57,257 bases of DNA from Bacteroidales bacterium KA00344 (GCA_001552765.1 KQ959351.1:1-57257); one strand, 5' to 3'. Shown: positions 35,471 to 45,422, counted from the first letter of the stretch. Notes: generated from the sequence alone by a model not told the origin. Numbers and translations are program-made.

Positions 35471-37444
35471 ATGAACTACGGATTTATCAAGGTGGCCAGT
35501 GCTGTGCCAACCGTTCATTTGGCCGACTGCCGGCAGAATGTGATTGAGATGGAGTCGCTCATTGCTCAGGCAGAGGGCAGGGGTGTGGAGATTATCGTGT
35601 TTCCTGAACTGTGCGTTACGGGTTACACTTGTCAGGACTTGCTCCGTCAGCAACTTTTGCTCGATGCTGTTGAGCACGACATGATGCATTTGCTGGATTT
35701 CACCCGGCAGCTTGACATCATTTCCATTGTGGGGCTTCCCATTGTGGCAGACGACGTGCTGCTCAACTGTGCAGCCGTGATACAGAAAGGCAGAATATTG
35801 GGCATTGTGCCCAAGACCTACCTGCCCAATACAGGTGAAGCATACGAAAAACGATGGTTTGTCCCGTCGCAGGAACTCCGCCCCACAACATTGCACTTTG
35901 CCGGATGTACCATTCGCGTGTCTTCATCTCCCCAAATATTCCGCACGTGTGATGGTGTGGCGTTTGGTGTGGAACTTGGTGAGGATGTGTGGTCGCCCAC
36001 ACCGCCGAGCACAGACTTGGCTCTGGCCGGAGCCGAGCTTGTTTTCAACCTTTCTGCCAGTTCCGAACTGGTGGGCAAGCACGCTTATCTGAAAAAACTG
36101 ATGGCGCAGCAGAGTGCCCGCACCATCACGGGTTATGTGTATAGTGGAGCCGGATACGGCGAGAGTACGCAGGACGTGGTCTATGGCGGCGATGCGCTGA
36201 TTTATGAAAATGGCACGCTGTTGGCAGAGGGCGAAAGGTTTTCTCTCGACAGCCGGATGCAAATGGCAGAGGTCGATGTAGACAGACTGCGCAGCGAACG
36301 CCGCAACAACACCATGTTTATGAACGCCCAACGCACGATGATGGGGAAGGAAACGGAGGTTGTGGAGGCTGAGACCATACAGCCGCGCGACTTTGTTTTG
36401 GAGCGCTCGGTGGACCCCATGCCTTTTATTCCAACTGCAGACCGTATGCAGGAGTCGTGCGAGGAGATCTTCAACATTCAGGTCATGGGACTTGCCAAAC
36501 GACTTGTTCATACCCACGTTAAGACGGCAATCGTTGGTGTGAGTGGCGGTTTGGACTCAACGATGGCGCTGCTCGTATGTGTCAAGACCTTTGACAAACT
36601 CAAGAGAGACCGCAAAGACATCATTGGGGTCACGATGCCCGGATTTGGCACAACCGGGCGTACGTATGCCAATGCGCTGTCGCTGATGAAAAGTTTGGGT
36701 ATCACCATGCGTGAGATTAAGATTGGGCAGAGTGTGCTGCAACATTTTGAGGATATAGGGCAGGACGCTGACAATCATGACGTGACCTACGAAAATGCAC
36801 AGGCTCGTGAGCGCACGCAGATTCTGATGGACCTTGCCAACAAACTGAATGGTTTGGTTGTCGGCACGGGTGACCTTTCGGAGCTGGCCTTAGGATGGGC
36901 TACCTACAACGGCGACCACATGTCGATGTACGACGTCAATGCTTCGGTGCCGAAAACCCTGATGCAGCATTTGGTGCGTTATGTGGCACAAAACATGAAC
37001 GAAACGATAGGCAGGACGTTGCTCGACATCGTTGATACACCCATTTCGCCGGAGCTTACACCGGCCGACGAGCAAGGAAACATCAAGCAAAAAACGGAAG
37101 ATTTGGTCGGCCCGTATGAGTTGCACGACTTCTTTTTGTATTATTTCTTGCGCTATGGCTTCAGTCCGCGTAAAATCTTTGTGCTGGCTCAGAAGGCTTT
37201 TGGCGGAACAACGACAACCGGAGAAGGACGGAAGCATTACGACGACGAGACGATTATACATTGGTTGCAGACTTTCTGCCGTCGATTCTTCAGTCAGCAG
37301 TTCAAGCGCTCTTGCTTGCCCGACGGTCCCAAGGTGGGCTCTGTCAGTCTGAGTCCGAGGGGCGATTGGCGTATGCCTTCTGACGCGGTCTCCACCCTTT
37401 GGCTCCGTGAGATAGAGGCGCTGGGCAAGAAGGCAACCGTTTAA
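35471..37444 (+). CDS. nadE: NAD+ synthetase, glutamine-dependent architecture with altered glutaminase site
   Basis: It makes NAD+ from deamido-NAD, ATP and an ammonia source in the cytoplasm. From MNYGFIKVAS it has 657 residues; an in-frame TTG at 35381 is rejected because it adds unrelated residues. The N-terminal nitrilase-type domain (about 1-280) should supply ammonia from glutamine. Glu46 (FPELCVTGY) and Lys115 (VPKTYLPN) of its triad are present, but residue 170, expected to be the nucleophile Cys (EICED), is Gly in VELGEDVW, encoded by GGT. The synthetase domain is intact, with the P-loop GVSGGLDST at about 358. It may therefore depend on free ammonia. A strong terminator follows. 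Confidence 0.95.
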   Translation: MNYGFIKVASAVPTVHLADCRQNVIEMESLIAQAEGRGVEIIVFPELCVTGYTCQDLLRQQLLLDAVEHDMMHLLDFTRQLDIISIVGLPIVADDVLLNCAAVIQKGRILGIVPKTYLPNTGEAYEKRWFVPSQELRPTTLHFAGCTIRVSSSPQIFRTCDGVAFGVELGEDVWSPTPPSTDLALAGAELVFNLSASSELVGKHAYLKKLMAQQSARTITGYVYSGAGYGESTQDVVYGGDALIYENGTLLAEGERFSLDSRMQMAEVDVDRLRSERRNNTMFMNAQRTMMGKETEVVEAETIQPRDFVLERSVDPMPFIPTADRMQESCEEIFNIQVMGLAKRLVHTHVKTAIVGVSGGLDSTMALLVCVKTFDKLKRDRKDIIGVTMPGFGTTGRTYANALSLMKSLGITMREIKIGQSVLQHFEDIGQDADNHDVTYENAQARERTQILMDLANKLNGLVVGTGDLSELALGWATYNGDHMSMYDVNASVPKTLMQHLVRYVAQNMNETIGRTLLDIVDTPISPELTPADEQGNIKQKTEDLVGPYELHDFFLYYFLRYGFSPRKIFVLAQKAFGGTTTTGEGRKHYDDETIIHWLQTFCRRFFSQQFKRSCLPDGPKVGSVSLSPRGDWRMPSDAVSTLWLREIEALGKKATV

Positions 37445-37491
37445 AAACAATGGGTGTGCCTATATACCGTAATAATAAGGATATAAATAAG

Positions 37492-37526
37492 TTCTCCCCA
37501 TGTCGGCTTGACCGGCATGGGGAGAA
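37492..37526. terminator. Bidirectional terminator between nadE and the M6 protease gene
   Basis: TTCTCCCCATG (37492-37502) pairs perfectly with CATGGGGAGAA (37516-37526), extended inwards by CGG/CCG. It lies between convergent genes. Confidence 0.8.
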
Positions 37527-37638
37527 TGTTTATGACGCTATTCTTCTGTAAAACAACCACTACAGGTGGAGTGGTTTCTGAGGAGCGGAGCAGGCTTGGG
37601 TAAGCGCATAGGCTCCACTTTCAACGCGATGACTTTCC

Positions 37639-39384
37639 CTATTTGATAAATTTCTTGCCGCCTCTGATATAGATGCCGCGTGGAAGCGATGCCGCAGAAG
37701 TGCCCACAAAACGTCCATCGATGGTGTATATCCTTTCGTTGCCTTCGATGGTCGGCAACTGACGGATGCCGGTGGTGGCAATATGCTTCAGGAAATCGAA
37801 GTAAACCGCGCCGTCCTTGTAGTTGATGTTGTACACGGGGGTGTCGTCGGCAGTGTTCCACCAGGCTGCATTGGGCAGACCGTTGCTTTGCACAAACACA
37901 GAATCTTTATAAGTGTCGTCTGCTCGGAATATATCCCCGTTGAGTTGTTGTCTATATTCGTATGGCGTTACTTTTCCGTCTTTTGGCGTAAGACTAGTAT
38001 TATAGCTCGAAACCAGCCTGCCGTCAGCAGGAATCACAGTCATTCTTGGGTGATTCACATTGTTGTTGACGTCGTTGGAATTCAGGCTGAAGAGTCTCTT
38101 GTTATAATCGACATGATAGATGAGAAGTCCTCGGGTTTTAGGATTATATTTGATCTTCTTTTTTTTGTTTTTGTAGGTGGCGATGCGCTGATTCCATCCT
38201 TTGTCTTCAAAATGCTGCAATACAAAATACTCGTTACTGTTGTTGGGGTTTACAATTTTCACCGCATTGGTGCCGCCAGATACGTTTCCGTCGAGCTTGT
38301 ATTGCTTAGCTTCTGTAATGGCGGGGATATGGTCCCAGCCCATGGCCTCGCGCTCCCAAGCTGTGTAGGAGACTGGATAATAGCCATTTTCGACATATTC
38401 TCCATTGTCCATCAGGTCCCAATCTTCCATGCCGAGGTTGTCATGGGCAGTGGATAATCGGGTAGGATAGAAGTCGGGAAGGCCAAGACAGTGTGAGAAT
38501 TCATGGCAGAACAGTCCAATTCCATTGATGTTTTTTTCGGCGGGAAAGCCCTCATTGCCTATAAGTTCGTTGCTTATTCCGCCCTGATTTATACCCTTAC
38601 CATCAAACTTTGTGTTGGTAGATACGGGGAAACGCTTGGGCCACATGGTTTCCGGAGCACCCCCGAAGCTCTGCCCGTATCCGGCATAGATGATGTAAAC
38701 CAAATCGATTTTGCCGTCGCCGTCTTGGTCGTAGGGTTTGAAATCCAATGAGTCGTCCATGGCTGTGCAGGCGTCGATGAGCAGTTGCAGGTGTTTTTCG
38801 TCCTTGCTATCATCGGCCGTTCCACCGTAATAAACCATTTTTTGCGGTAGTGTTACGGGGCCATAGATGTCAAATTGCGGACTGAACTTGCCGTCGCTTT
38901 GGGTCATGAAGTATTGCTTCACGCTGCCGTAGTTGAGATGCTCGCCATTGCCTAGATTATCGGGGCGGCCGTTGGTCCGGTTGAGATACTGGTCGAACGA
39001 CTTGCGTGGGTTAGGCAGAGAGAATTTCATGTCTGGGTATTGTGCCAAAATTACAACAGCTTTGGGTGATCCCATGTGTGGGAACAAACTGGCTGCAGGC
39101 GCAATCGGCTCCCGGTACATGCCTTTGGCGTTGAGCGTTTGCTGTGCTTGGGCAAAGAAAGTCTCCTCGTCTACATCAATCTTTTTGAAGTTGTTACCGT
39201 GACGTTCGAGGATGTTGCCCTCCATGTCGGTGTACCACGAGAAGTAATCGTCGCCGTGCATGCGTACAACAATGGTGTCGCCGTTGCTTTGGACAAAGGT
39301 CATCGGGTAAGGCCATGCTTTGTGCGCCTGCATGGAGCAGACGGATAACAGGGCAAACCCCAGTGTGAGTAGTATTTTCTTCAT
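37639..39384 (-). CDS. M6 family metalloprotease with type IX secretion tail
   Basis: A secreted zinc endopeptidase of the immune-inhibitor-A group. The 581 residues start with a signal peptide (cut near SMQA) and a propeptide-like region (MTFVQSNGDTIVVRMHGDDYFSWYTD). The catalytic domain's zinc motif is HEFSHCLGLPD (HExxHxxGxxD). The final 80 residues or so carry a C-terminal domain ending IYTIDGRFVG, LPRGIYI, GGKKFIK, the form recognised by the type IX secretion system (type A sorting domain). The enzyme is thus expected on the cell surface or in the medium. It starts 24 bp after the EFR1 gene on the same strand, so co-transcription is likely. Confidence 0.93.
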   Translation of the reverse strand: MKKILLTLGFALLSVCSMQAHKAWPYPMTFVQSNGDTIVVRMHGDDYFSWYTDMEGNILERHGNNFKKIDVDEETFFAQAQQTLNAKGMYREPIAPAASLFPHMGSPKAVVILAQYPDMKFSLPNPRKSFDQYLNRTNGRPDNLGNGEHLNYGSVKQYFMTQSDGKFSPQFDIYGPVTLPQKMVYYGGTADDSKDEKHLQLLIDACTAMDDSLDFKPYDQDGDGKIDLVYIIYAGYGQSFGGAPETMWPKRFPVSTNTKFDGKGINQGGISNELIGNEGFPAEKNINGIGLFCHEFSHCLGLPDFYPTRLSTAHDNLGMEDWDLMDNGEYVENGYYPVSYTAWEREAMGWDHIPAITEAKQYKLDGNVSGGTNAVKIVNPNNSNEYFVLQHFEDKGWNQRIATYKNKKKKIKYNPKTRGLLIYHVDYNKRLFSLNSNDVNNNVNHPRMTVIPADGRLVSSYNTSLTPKDGKVTPYEYRQQLNGDIFRADDTYKDSVFVQSNGLPNAAWWNTADDTPVYNINYKDGAVYFDFLKHIATTGIRQLPTIEGNERIYTIDGRFVGTSAASLPRGIYIRGGKKFIK

Positions 39385-39408
39385 AGTTTTCTTGAAATGA
39401 TTTCTAAA

Positions 39409-40209
39409 CTAAATGTTTGGTTTGGAATGGGCGCAACGGTCGTGATTAAAGAAGTATTGGCCCTTATGTTTGGTTTGTCTACCGTATTCGATAGCATGAC
39501 GGGGACAGTGGTGATAACAGGCAAAGCAGACGAGGCAGGTCCCGTTGCGCTTCCATTGAGGCTCATGTGCTGTGCCCCCTTCTATATTGTGTACCGGACA
39601 AACTTTAGCACAGATGCCGCATTTGATGCATTTTGCGCTGTCCACATGGAAGGGCTTGTCGGTGATTAACTTCTTGACGAAGATTTCTCCAATGAGTCTT
39701 GAGTTTATCTTGGGCCATCTTCCGATGTGCGGCAGCGCCTTAACTTTGCGCCGATTGAGAATATCTTGTGTGTATATACTTAGGTCATCGGCGGCTTGTG
39801 AACACTTTTTCTTTTCATTTTTGCTATTGTCCACATCCATGAACGGAAGTCCAACATACGATTCGGGCATGATCAGGGAGAAAGCGGCATCAAGTTTTAT
39901 GCCTTTGCAGGCAAGGTCTTGCTCGAATATATCGATGGTTTCGCCTATGGTATCTCCGGCCGTACACAGTGCGTAGGTGTAGTGTTCATCAGCGTTAAGC
40001 TGCAGCTGACTGATGAATTGCCGCACGATGCGGGGTGGTCGCCAGCCGTGTACGGGAAAGCAAAAGCCTATTCTTTCACCCTCTTGAAACTCATAGACAA
40101 AGGGCTTGCCTATGTGTTCGGGAATGTAAATCAGCCTATCACCTGTTGCTTCAGCGAGTTGGGTGGCTGCCCATTTGGTGTTTCCTGTTCCTGAAAAATA
40201 ACATATCAT
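39409..40209 (-). CDS. EFR1 family flavodoxin-ferredoxin protein
   Basis: A predicted cytoplasmic electron carrier of 266 residues from MICYFSGTGNT; a longer frame adds 30 residues without homology. The N-terminal half is flavodoxin-like, with the phosphate-binding loop FSGTGNTKWAA. The C-terminal part holds two [4Fe-4S] motifs: CIKCGICAKVCP and CLVCFACYHHCP. Such fusions pass electrons between flavin and iron-sulphur partners in strict anaerobes; its partner is unknown. It is 59 bp after the TPR gene and 24 bp before the M6 protease gene. Confidence 0.92.
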   Translation of the reverse strand: MICYFSGTGNTKWAATQLAEATGDRLIYIPEHIGKPFVYEFQEGERIGFCFPVHGWRPPRIVRQFISQLQLNADEHYTYALCTAGDTIGETIDIFEQDLACKGIKLDAAFSLIMPESYVGLPFMDVDNSKNEKKKCSQAADDLSIYTQDILNRRKVKALPHIGRWPKINSRLIGEIFVKKLITDKPFHVDSAKCIKCGICAKVCPVHNIEGGTAHEPQWKRNGTCLVCFACYHHCPRHAIEYGRQTKHKGQYFFNHDRCAHSKPNI

Positions 40210-40268
40210 TGCCCCAAAATTACAAAAATTAAAGTAATTAGACGCCATTATTGGTATAAAAAGAAGGT

Positions 40269-40865
40269 TTAGCCTTCGTCCTTTATTTTCGCACAGCAAC
40301 CGTTTATCATGTTTTTGATTTGCGCGATGCGTGCTTTTTCACTTGGCCTGTAGCGTCGATAATAGACCAGAGCACTCTGTAAATTGTCGAGCGCATCTAT
40401 CCACTCGTGACGATAGACGTGTATGAAGCCAATCCGATAAAAGGCGTCCGGCTTCTCGTTGTCGCGACAGAGTTTGAGCATTTCGATGTAAAGCGGAAGT
40501 GCTTGGCTGAATTGCCGTAGGTTGAAATGACTTTCGGCATTGGCATAATAGTAAAAAGAGCGTTCTTGGGGAGCGAAACTTTTGAGTTGGGGAATCACCG
40601 AATCGAGGTGTTCGGTGGCTTTGGCGTACTCCCATTCATAATAATAGCACACGCCGAGATAGGCTCTGAAGCGAGGATTGAGGCGATATTTCCGATCAAG
40701 TTTTTGCAGGATAAGCATGGCTTCATGATATTTCCCGCTTTGGAAATACTCAAGCGCCATCCCCAGTCGCTGGCTGTCTGAGGTTTGTGCCACGCCCTTG
40801 TGACATGGCATGAGCAGCAGGAAAACCACTGCGAGAATATATCGTGTCCATCGCATTGCTTTCAT
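40269..40865 (-). CDS. Exported TPR protein
   Basis: A 198-residue protein with a signal peptide (cut near KGVAQ) followed by about four TPR-like repeats (LGMALEYFQSGKYHEAMLIL, YLGVCYYYEWEYAKATEHLD, NAESHFNLRQFSQALPLYIE, RIGFIHVYRHEWIDALDNLQ). Such repeats bind other proteins, so a periplasmic scaffold role is possible. Position between an M64 peptidase and a redox protein does not reveal its task. The start could also be the Met at residue 4. Confidence 0.85.
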   Translation of the reverse strand: MKAMRWTRYILAVVFLLLMPCHKGVAQTSDSQRLGMALEYFQSGKYHEAMLILQKLDRKYRLNPRFRAYLGVCYYYEWEYAKATEHLDSVIPQLKSFAPQERSFYYYANAESHFNLRQFSQALPLYIEMLKLCRDNEKPDAFYRIGFIHVYRHEWIDALDNLQSALVYYRRYRPSEKARIAQIKNMINGCCAKIKDEG

Positions 40866-40883
40866 GTGCCGGAAATATGAGGA

Positions 40884-42125
40884 TTATTGAATATAGAAAT
40901 CGATGAGTTCCTGTGTTGCCTTTTGGCAGGCGGGACAAAATTCGGGTGTCTCATTCGTGCGCATACGGCAGTCTTCATAACCTCTGTACACGCCTTTGAG
41001 CTTATATCCGGCGCCTTCAAAGAGTCCGGCCTTAGGGTCTATCCCGATCAGGCTTTCCCACTTGCCGTGAAAGTTTACCTTAGTTGTGATGTTCTTTTCC
41101 CATGGCTCGACGTCAAGCGGATACATGTCGATTTCGTCCTCCTCATAGGCGTACTCGTCGGCCAGTCCTGCAAAACTGTGCCCAAATTCGTGTACCACGA
41201 CAGGCTGTGACCATTCATTATGCGTGGTGCTCAATATATAAGAGTTGAGTATTCCGCCCCCGCCGTATCGGTTGGAATTAACCAACACGAGTATATGCTC
41301 GTAGGGTGTTCCCGCCAGAAGGTCGTGCATGGCTTTCAGATGTGATGTAGTGAGATAGCGTTCGCTGTAGTTCGTGTCCCAATGGGCATGGAGGGCAGTG
41401 TTTCTCCAGATTCCTTTGCTCGGCTCACTTGCTCCGCTTTCCTGTGACACGGACTTCACGGCAATGATGTTGAAGCAGTCGCGCATCCGCTTATAAGGCT
41501 CGTGAGCAAAGAGCGCTTCCATCGCAGTGCGCGCGTCTTCAATAAAAGTTTCCATTTCTTCAGCCCTATACCCCTCTGCCAAATAGGCTAAACGAATGCA
41601 GTTGTTGGTGTCTTTGGCGGCTTGAAGCGTCGTAAACGGAGTGACGTTTTTGTAGCCAATGGGGCGGATGAGAATGTCGTCGGGAACCACCTGATGGGTT
41701 TCGCCGGCACACACCCGGCGCCGATTGTCGCGCAATTCCAATGTGATGTCAGCAGTATCTTTGGGCATGGGCACCAGAAATACGTTTTCAAACGACTTCT
41801 GCGTATGCCGTGCTTCCGGCTCTTGTTGCCATTCCTGAAAAAGCGTGGAGAAGGAATTTCTGTAGATCACGGTTTGTGTCTTGTGGTCGCGAACGATAAT
41901 CTGCCCGTTCCCCTCTACCGGAACATCGGCCAGTCGTTTGCGTTTGCCATACCATCGTGGCTCCACCAGTAGCTCGTCTACAGCGATATGCTGGGTGTTG
42001 TGGGTGCCGGAGAAGATATAGTCGATCCTCAACGTCTTGTCTTGAAAATAGTGATCGAAATCTTGTCCCATCGCAGCATTTGCCGCAAAAAGGAGGGGAA
42101 TGATAATCAAAAATATCTTTTTCAT
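40884..42125 (-). CDS. M64 (IgA protease family) metallopeptidase, exported
   Basis: A zinc peptidase related to the Clostridium IgA protease, with 413 residues from MKKIFLIIIP and a signal peptide cut near AMGQ. An N-terminal beta-rich domain typical of M64 proteins (DHYFQDKTLRIDYIFSGT) precedes the catalytic domain (about 140-410). The zinc motif is VVHEFGHSFAGLADEY. The two C-terminal Cys residues (CRMR, FCPACQ) are usual in the family. Most members have not been tested on IgA, so substrate should not be assumed. It follows the glucosaminidase gene by 180 bp and ends 18 bp before the TPR gene. Confidence 0.93.
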   Translation of the reverse strand: MKKIFLIIIPLLFAANAAMGQDFDHYFQDKTLRIDYIFSGTHNTQHIAVDELLVEPRWYGKRKRLADVPVEGNGQIIVRDHKTQTVIYRNSFSTLFQEWQQEPEARHTQKSFENVFLVPMPKDTADITLELRDNRRRVCAGETHQVVPDDILIRPIGYKNVTPFTTLQAAKDTNNCIRLAYLAEGYRAEEMETFIEDARTAMEALFAHEPYKRMRDCFNIIAVKSVSQESGASEPSKGIWRNTALHAHWDTNYSERYLTTSHLKAMHDLLAGTPYEHILVLVNSNRYGGGGILNSYILSTTHNEWSQPVVVHEFGHSFAGLADEYAYEEDEIDMYPLDVEPWEKNITTKVNFHGKWESLIGIDPKAGLFEGAGYKLKGVYRGYEDCRMRTNETPEFCPACQKATQELIDFYIQ

Positions 42126-42304
42126 TGGGAGGTGTTGGTTTTGAAAGAACAAATCACTATACGCTCATGAGAGCATCAAGGTCGGCAGATGTGGCTACAG
42201 ACTGCTGTTTATGCAGCCATCAGGTCTATGGAGAAAGGTGGAAACTCCGGCTTCCCGGCTTTTCCAATAGCCTTTGTTCCTCAACATCATTATATACGAC
42301 GGTG

Positions 42305-43231
42305 TCAATATACCCTGAGCTGTTCGCCCACCGTAATTTGATGATCGGGCGAGAGCTTGTTCTTTTTATACAAACTCTTGAGTCTGATGCCATAACGTTG
42401 GGCGATGGAATACATGCTTTCACCCGGTTGTACGATGTGTGGCTTGTTTTTAAAAGCCTTTGAAGCCCGTTTCTGTTTTTTCTTCAAATAGACAATTTCT
42501 CCGGCATGAAGCACATCGTGATAATTGCGCTCGTTGTATTTTGCGATCTTCCTTCCCGAAAGTTCGGTTTCTTTGCCGATGGCCTTAAATGTGTCGCCCT
42601 CGCGGGCCATCATGTAATAGTTCTTGTTATAAATCCTGATGGGGTGGAGCTGTCCGTTTTGCCTTACAGGCTGAGCTACCCCCGAATGTTTGGCCATGAA
42701 ATGGTCGTATTCTTTTGCGCGGTCGTAGAGGTATAGCTTGTAAAGTTCTATAATCTCAATAAGCTTGTAGGCATATCTGGGATTGGTGGCATAGCCACAG
42801 GCTTTAAGCCCGTGTGCCCATCCTCGATAGTCTGTGAGGCTCAGCGAGAACAGTCGGGCGTATCGTTGATTTTGCGAGAGAAACTTGCTGTGGTCTTCAT
42901 AACTTTCCCCGGGATTGTCGTATACTCGGAAGCATTCGCCTATCGCATCGTCGTTATAGGTCATGCTCCGTCCACTCCATCCGTGACATTTTATGCCGAA
43001 ATGGTTGTTGCCCTGTGTGGCGAGAAGGCTCCTTCCCGCTGCGCTCTCAAACACTCCCTGAGCCAATGTGATGCTGGCCGGGATGCGATGGCGCAGCATT
43101 TGTTCGATGGCCAGGTCTTTGTATTGGTCGAAATAGGTTTGGTATTGGCTCGACCACCGCATCTGCGCATTGGCGGTCAGGCTTGCGCAAGCGATACAGA
43201 GACAACACAAAAGATATTTCAATTTATACAT
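42305..43231 (-). CDS. N-acetylglucosaminidase with two LysM domains
   Basis: A periplasmic or surface peptidoglycan hydrolase of 308 residues. A signal peptide (cut near ANAQ) is followed by a glucosaminidase domain (about 28-175) with the catalytic Glu in GVFESAAGRS and the motif NNHFGIKCH. Two LysM repeats then bind the wall: the first around YYMMAREGDTFKAIGKETE, and the second HIVQPGESMYSIAQRYGI to VGEQLRVY at the end. It is 85 bp after rho on the same strand. A role in cell separation or wall turnover is expected. Confidence 0.94.
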   Translation of the reverse strand: MYKLKYLLCCLCIACASLTANAQMRWSSQYQTYFDQYKDLAIEQMLRHRIPASITLAQGVFESAAGRSLLATQGNNHFGIKCHGWSGRSMTYNDDAIGECFRVYDNPGESYEDHSKFLSQNQRYARLFSLSLTDYRGWAHGLKACGYATNPRYAYKLIEIIELYKLYLYDRAKEYDHFMAKHSGVAQPVRQNGQLHPIRIYNKNYYMMAREGDTFKAIGKETELSGRKIAKYNERNYHDVLHAGEIVYLKKKQKRASKAFKNKPHIVQPGESMYSIAQRYGIRLKSLYKKNKLSPDHQITVGEQLRVY

Positions 43232-43316
43232 AGAGTATGTGGGTCAGAAAATCAAACAAAACGGAGGATGGGACTGTCACCCCCTCACCAACCTTCTCAA
43301 TTGCAACAGAGCCGCC

Positions 43317-45323
43317 CTATCCGTTCATGGACAGCAGGAACTCTGAATTGTCGCGGGTTTGCTGTATGCGACCGTGAATGGTATTCATGGCTTCGATAGG
43401 ATTCATGTCGGAAATATATTTGCGCAGAATCCACATACGGTCGAGCGTGGTCTTGTCTTGCAACAGGTCGTCGCGACGGGTGCTTGAAGCAATCAGGTTT
43501 ACAGCCGGGAATATGCGCTTGTTGCTCAGCGAGCGGTCGAGCTGCAGTTCCATGTTTCCCGTTCCCTTGAATTCCTCGAAGATCACCTCGTCCATCTTGC
43601 TGCCGGTATCAATCAGTGCGGTAGCAATGATGGTGAGCGAGCCGCCCTTTTCTATATTTCGTGCCGCGCCAAAGAAACGCTTGGGCTTCTGCAGGGCATT
43701 GGCATCAACACCTCCGGTGAGCACCTTGCCACTGGCCGGCGACACCGTGTTGTAGGCACGGGCCAGACGGGTGATGGAGTCCAGGAAGATCACTACGTCG
43801 TGTCCGCATTCCACCATGCGTTTGGCTTTCTCCAACACAATGCCCGCAATCTTGACATGACGCTCGGCCGGCTCGTCGAAAGTAGAAGCTATCACTTCGG
43901 CATCTACGGTGCGCGCCATATCGGTTACTTCCTCCGGGCGCTCATCGATGAGCAACATCATGAGATAGGCCTCCGGATGATTGGCAGCAATGGCGTTGGC
44001 AATGTTCTTCATCAAAATAGTCTTACCCGTTTTGGGTTGGGCCACAATCAGAGCACGTTGGCCTTTGCCGATAGGCGAAAACAGATCGACGATGCGGGTA
44101 GACATATTGGTTGTCTTGGGGTCTCCGCACAACGTGAACTTCTCTTCCGGGAAAAGCGGTGTGAGATGTTCAAAGGGTATTCGGTCGCGAATTTCGGCGG
44201 GTGTACGTCCATTAATCTTGTCGATGCTTGTCAGGGGGAAGTATTTTTCACCTTCGCGCGGCGGTCTCACACGGCACAACACCACATCCCCCGTCTTCAG
44301 GTTGTAATGCCTGATTTGCTGGGCAGCCACATAGACATCGTCGGGTGATGACAAATAGTTGTAGTCGCTGGAACGCAGAAAACCGTAACCGTCGGGCATA
44401 ATCTCCAACACTCCACTGGCCTCTATAATATCGCTGAAATCATAGCCGGCCTGATTGTTGGCGGGCTGGGGAGGAGCTTGCTGATAGGACGTGGCATTAG
44501 ACTGTGGCAACGGTGTGGTGGGATTGTCGAACATATCATAGTTGGGCACCATGCCATGATCCTCAATGGGAAGGTCTACCATAACGATGAAGTCGGACCC
44601 ATCGCCCGGATCGTCTGCCCATACGCCATCGGCATCTTCGTTTTCGCGGTTAGCTTCCGCGTTTTCGTTGTGTGAATTGATCTTGGCTTGCAGTTTGGCA
44701 ATCAGTTTGTCGTTGCTGTTGCCGGCCTTATCCTTGTTTTTTGCAGCATATACAGCCTCCGGAATGGCAGACATTTCTGCTTCCGTGTCATTTTCCACGT
44801 TTTTCCCTTTCGGCTCTGTTGCTTTATCCTCAGCAGATTCTGCCTTGTCCTCCGTTTGCTTATCTTCTATATTTGCTTTCAGCTTTTCTATTTCAGCCAT
44901 GAGAATTTTTTCTTGTTTTGTGCGTGGTCCGCGATGGGTGGGTATAGCCTCCAGTTCGGCTTCCAACTTCTCCAGCTTCTTTTGAGCATCATCTCCCGTG
45001 TCGGCTTCGGCCTTCATTTCAGCTTTGCTCTTGAACAGCTGTGGTTGTGCATTGCCGTTTTTGGCGTTCTTGCTATCAAAGTTTTCACCTTCCTTGCCCT
45101 TTACCGAATATACGTGGTCGGGCTCATTTCTGGTGATACGAGCTCGTTTATGTTTGAGTGTTGCCGACGATTTCAGACTGCTTTCGTTGTCAGCCTGCTT
45201 GTCGAGAATAGCGTATATGAGTTGTTCGGAGTCGTCAAATTTCTGTGGGTTAATGCCAAGGTCGTGTGCAATATCCCCCAATGAAGAGATACTTTTGGAT
45301 AATAATTCCTCTTTGCTATACAT
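43317..45323 (-). CDS. rho: Transcription termination factor Rho with long disordered insert
   Basis: The hexameric RNA helicase that ends untranslated transcripts. It is 668 residues against about 420 in Escherichia coli. The extra sequence lies between the N-terminal helical domain (about 1-45) and the RNA-binding cold-shock-like domain (from [17 protein letters not shown], about 305). The insert is rich in Glu, Lys, Asn, Asp and Gln with few hydrophobic residues. The ATPase part is intact: QPKTGKT (Walker A), [13 protein letters not shown] and the Q/R loop region. Bacteroides thetaiotaomicron Rho has a comparable disordered region that drives condensate formation. A good promoter lies 70 bp upstream. 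Confidence 0.97.
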   Translation of the reverse strand: MYSKEELLSKSISSLGDIAHDLGINPQKFDDSEQLIYAILDKQADNESSLKSSATLKHKRARITRNEPDHVYSVKGKEGENFDSKNAKNGNAQPQLFKSKAEMKAEADTGDDAQKKLEKLEAELEAIPTHRGPRTKQEKILMAEIEKLKANIEDKQTEDKAESAEDKATEPKGKNVENDTEAEMSAIPEAVYAAKNKDKAGNSNDKLIAKLQAKINSHNENAEANRENEDADGVWADDPGDGSDFIVMVDLPIEDHGMVPNYDMFDNPTTPLPQSNATSYQQAPPQPANNQAGYDFSDIIEASGVLEIMPDGYGFLRSSDYNYLSSPDDVYVAAQQIRHYNLKTGDVVLCRVRPPREGEKYFPLTSIDKINGRTPAEIRDRIPFEHLTPLFPEEKFTLCGDPKTTNMSTRIVDLFSPIGKGQRALIVAQPKTGKTILMKNIANAIAANHPEAYLMMLLIDERPEEVTDMARTVDAEVIASTFDEPAERHVKIAGIVLEKAKRMVECGHDVVIFLDSITRLARAYNTVSPASGKVLTGGVDANALQKPKRFFGAARNIEKGGSLTIIATALIDTGSKMDEVIFEEFKGTGNMELQLDRSLSNKRIFPAVNLIASSTRRDDLLQDKTTLDRMWILRKYISDMNPIEAMNTIHGRIQQTRDNSEFLLSMNG

Positions 45324-45393
45324 TTTCGTATGGTAAAATTATTAAAATGGGGAGTGTGCTTCAAAGTAGAAGCTCTGTATTAAAAATATGCTG

Positions 45394-45422
45394 CAAAGGT
45401 AACAAAATATGTTGAATTGCAA
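45394..45422 (-). promoter_or_regulatory. Promoter of rho
   Basis: On the minus strand, TTG (45422-45420) is followed after 18 bp by TACCTTTG (45401-45394). The leader is about 65 bases. Confidence 0.75.

Noticed and set aside
42126..42304. Riboswitch in the gap between the glucosaminidase and M64 genes
   Set aside because: ACCTGATGGC on the minus strand faintly recalls part of a TPP riboswitch, but the other conserved elements are missing and the downstream genes are unrelated to thiamine.
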